Source: Chitinophagaceae bacterium UBA4857
GTDB taxonomy: Bacteria; Bacteroidota; Bacteroidia; Chitinophagales; Chitinophagaceae
Assembly (NCBI GenBank): GCA_002399735.1
Contig: DHEF01000033.1
Coordinates: 1-21,329 of the forward strand
Direction of reading: 5' to 3'
DNA: 21,329 nt
The notes under the pieces are model-generated. The model had not been told where the DNA came from. It made no database searches and worked only from the letters and a program-made list of their open reading frames with translations. This document shows, piece by piece, positions 21,318 to 21,329 of this stretch (its first letter is position 1; each line of letters begins with the position of its first letter). Both the position numbers and the translations under genes were made by a program.

Positions 21318-21329
21318 GTCATTTAGCTA

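Overview
The window looks like chromosomal DNA of a Bacteroidota member, most plausibly near the Chitinophagales/Sphingobacteriales. The reasons are AT-rich genes without clear Shine-Dalgarno sites, promoters with the Bacteroidota -7 box TAnnTTTG (once on each strand with a -33 TTTG exactly 19 bases away), a CarboxypepD_reg-type outer-membrane beta-barrel protein, a lipoprotein with Cys followed by Lys-Lys-Asp, and protein sequences typical of that phylum. No rRNA, tRNA, CRISPR array, prophage or transposase was seen.

Layout: a GNAT-fold protein (128-1318, +); a large outer-membrane receptor-like protein (1694-4477, -) with a terminator and a cluster of palindromes in front of it; dnaX, the clamp-loader gamma/tau subunit (4977-6809, +); gcvP, glycine decarboxylase (7104-9977, +), with a strong terminator; a small lipocalin-like lipoprotein (10273-10674, -) divergent from an MFS transporter (11015-12271, +); a minus-strand block with an MsbA-type ABC exporter (12586-14328, TTG start) and a secreted YXWGXW/Asn-Arg-rich protein (14487-15920); then plus-strand genes for a dienelactone hydrolase (16356-17219), a tail-anchored J-domain protein (17401-18048), an exported beta-barrel-like protein (18120-19070) and an Uup-like ABC-F ATPase (19255-21159). 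Most genes look monocistronic. There is no obvious shared pathway, and the genes are mainly housekeeping and envelope functions.

The most unusual content is outside or hidden within the genes. (1) dnaX carries an uninterrupted A10 run just after its clamp-loader core, and both other frames stop within three codons. This is the arrangement expected for slippage producing a short gamma-like form. (2) Nearly every intergenic gap holds a mosaic of a few shared short modules. A 251-bp composite copy (12276-12526) recurs inverted at 16080-16330 and brackets the ABC exporter and YXWGXW genes. Two other roughly 100-118 bp elements have GGGCTG...CAGCCC ends, like MITEs. (3) Several ATTACGA/TCGTAAT palindromes precede the outer-membrane gene. 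(4) Two genes have the -7 box only 4-5 bases before the start codon, which predicts leaderless mRNAs. No completely new multi-gene system could be supported.
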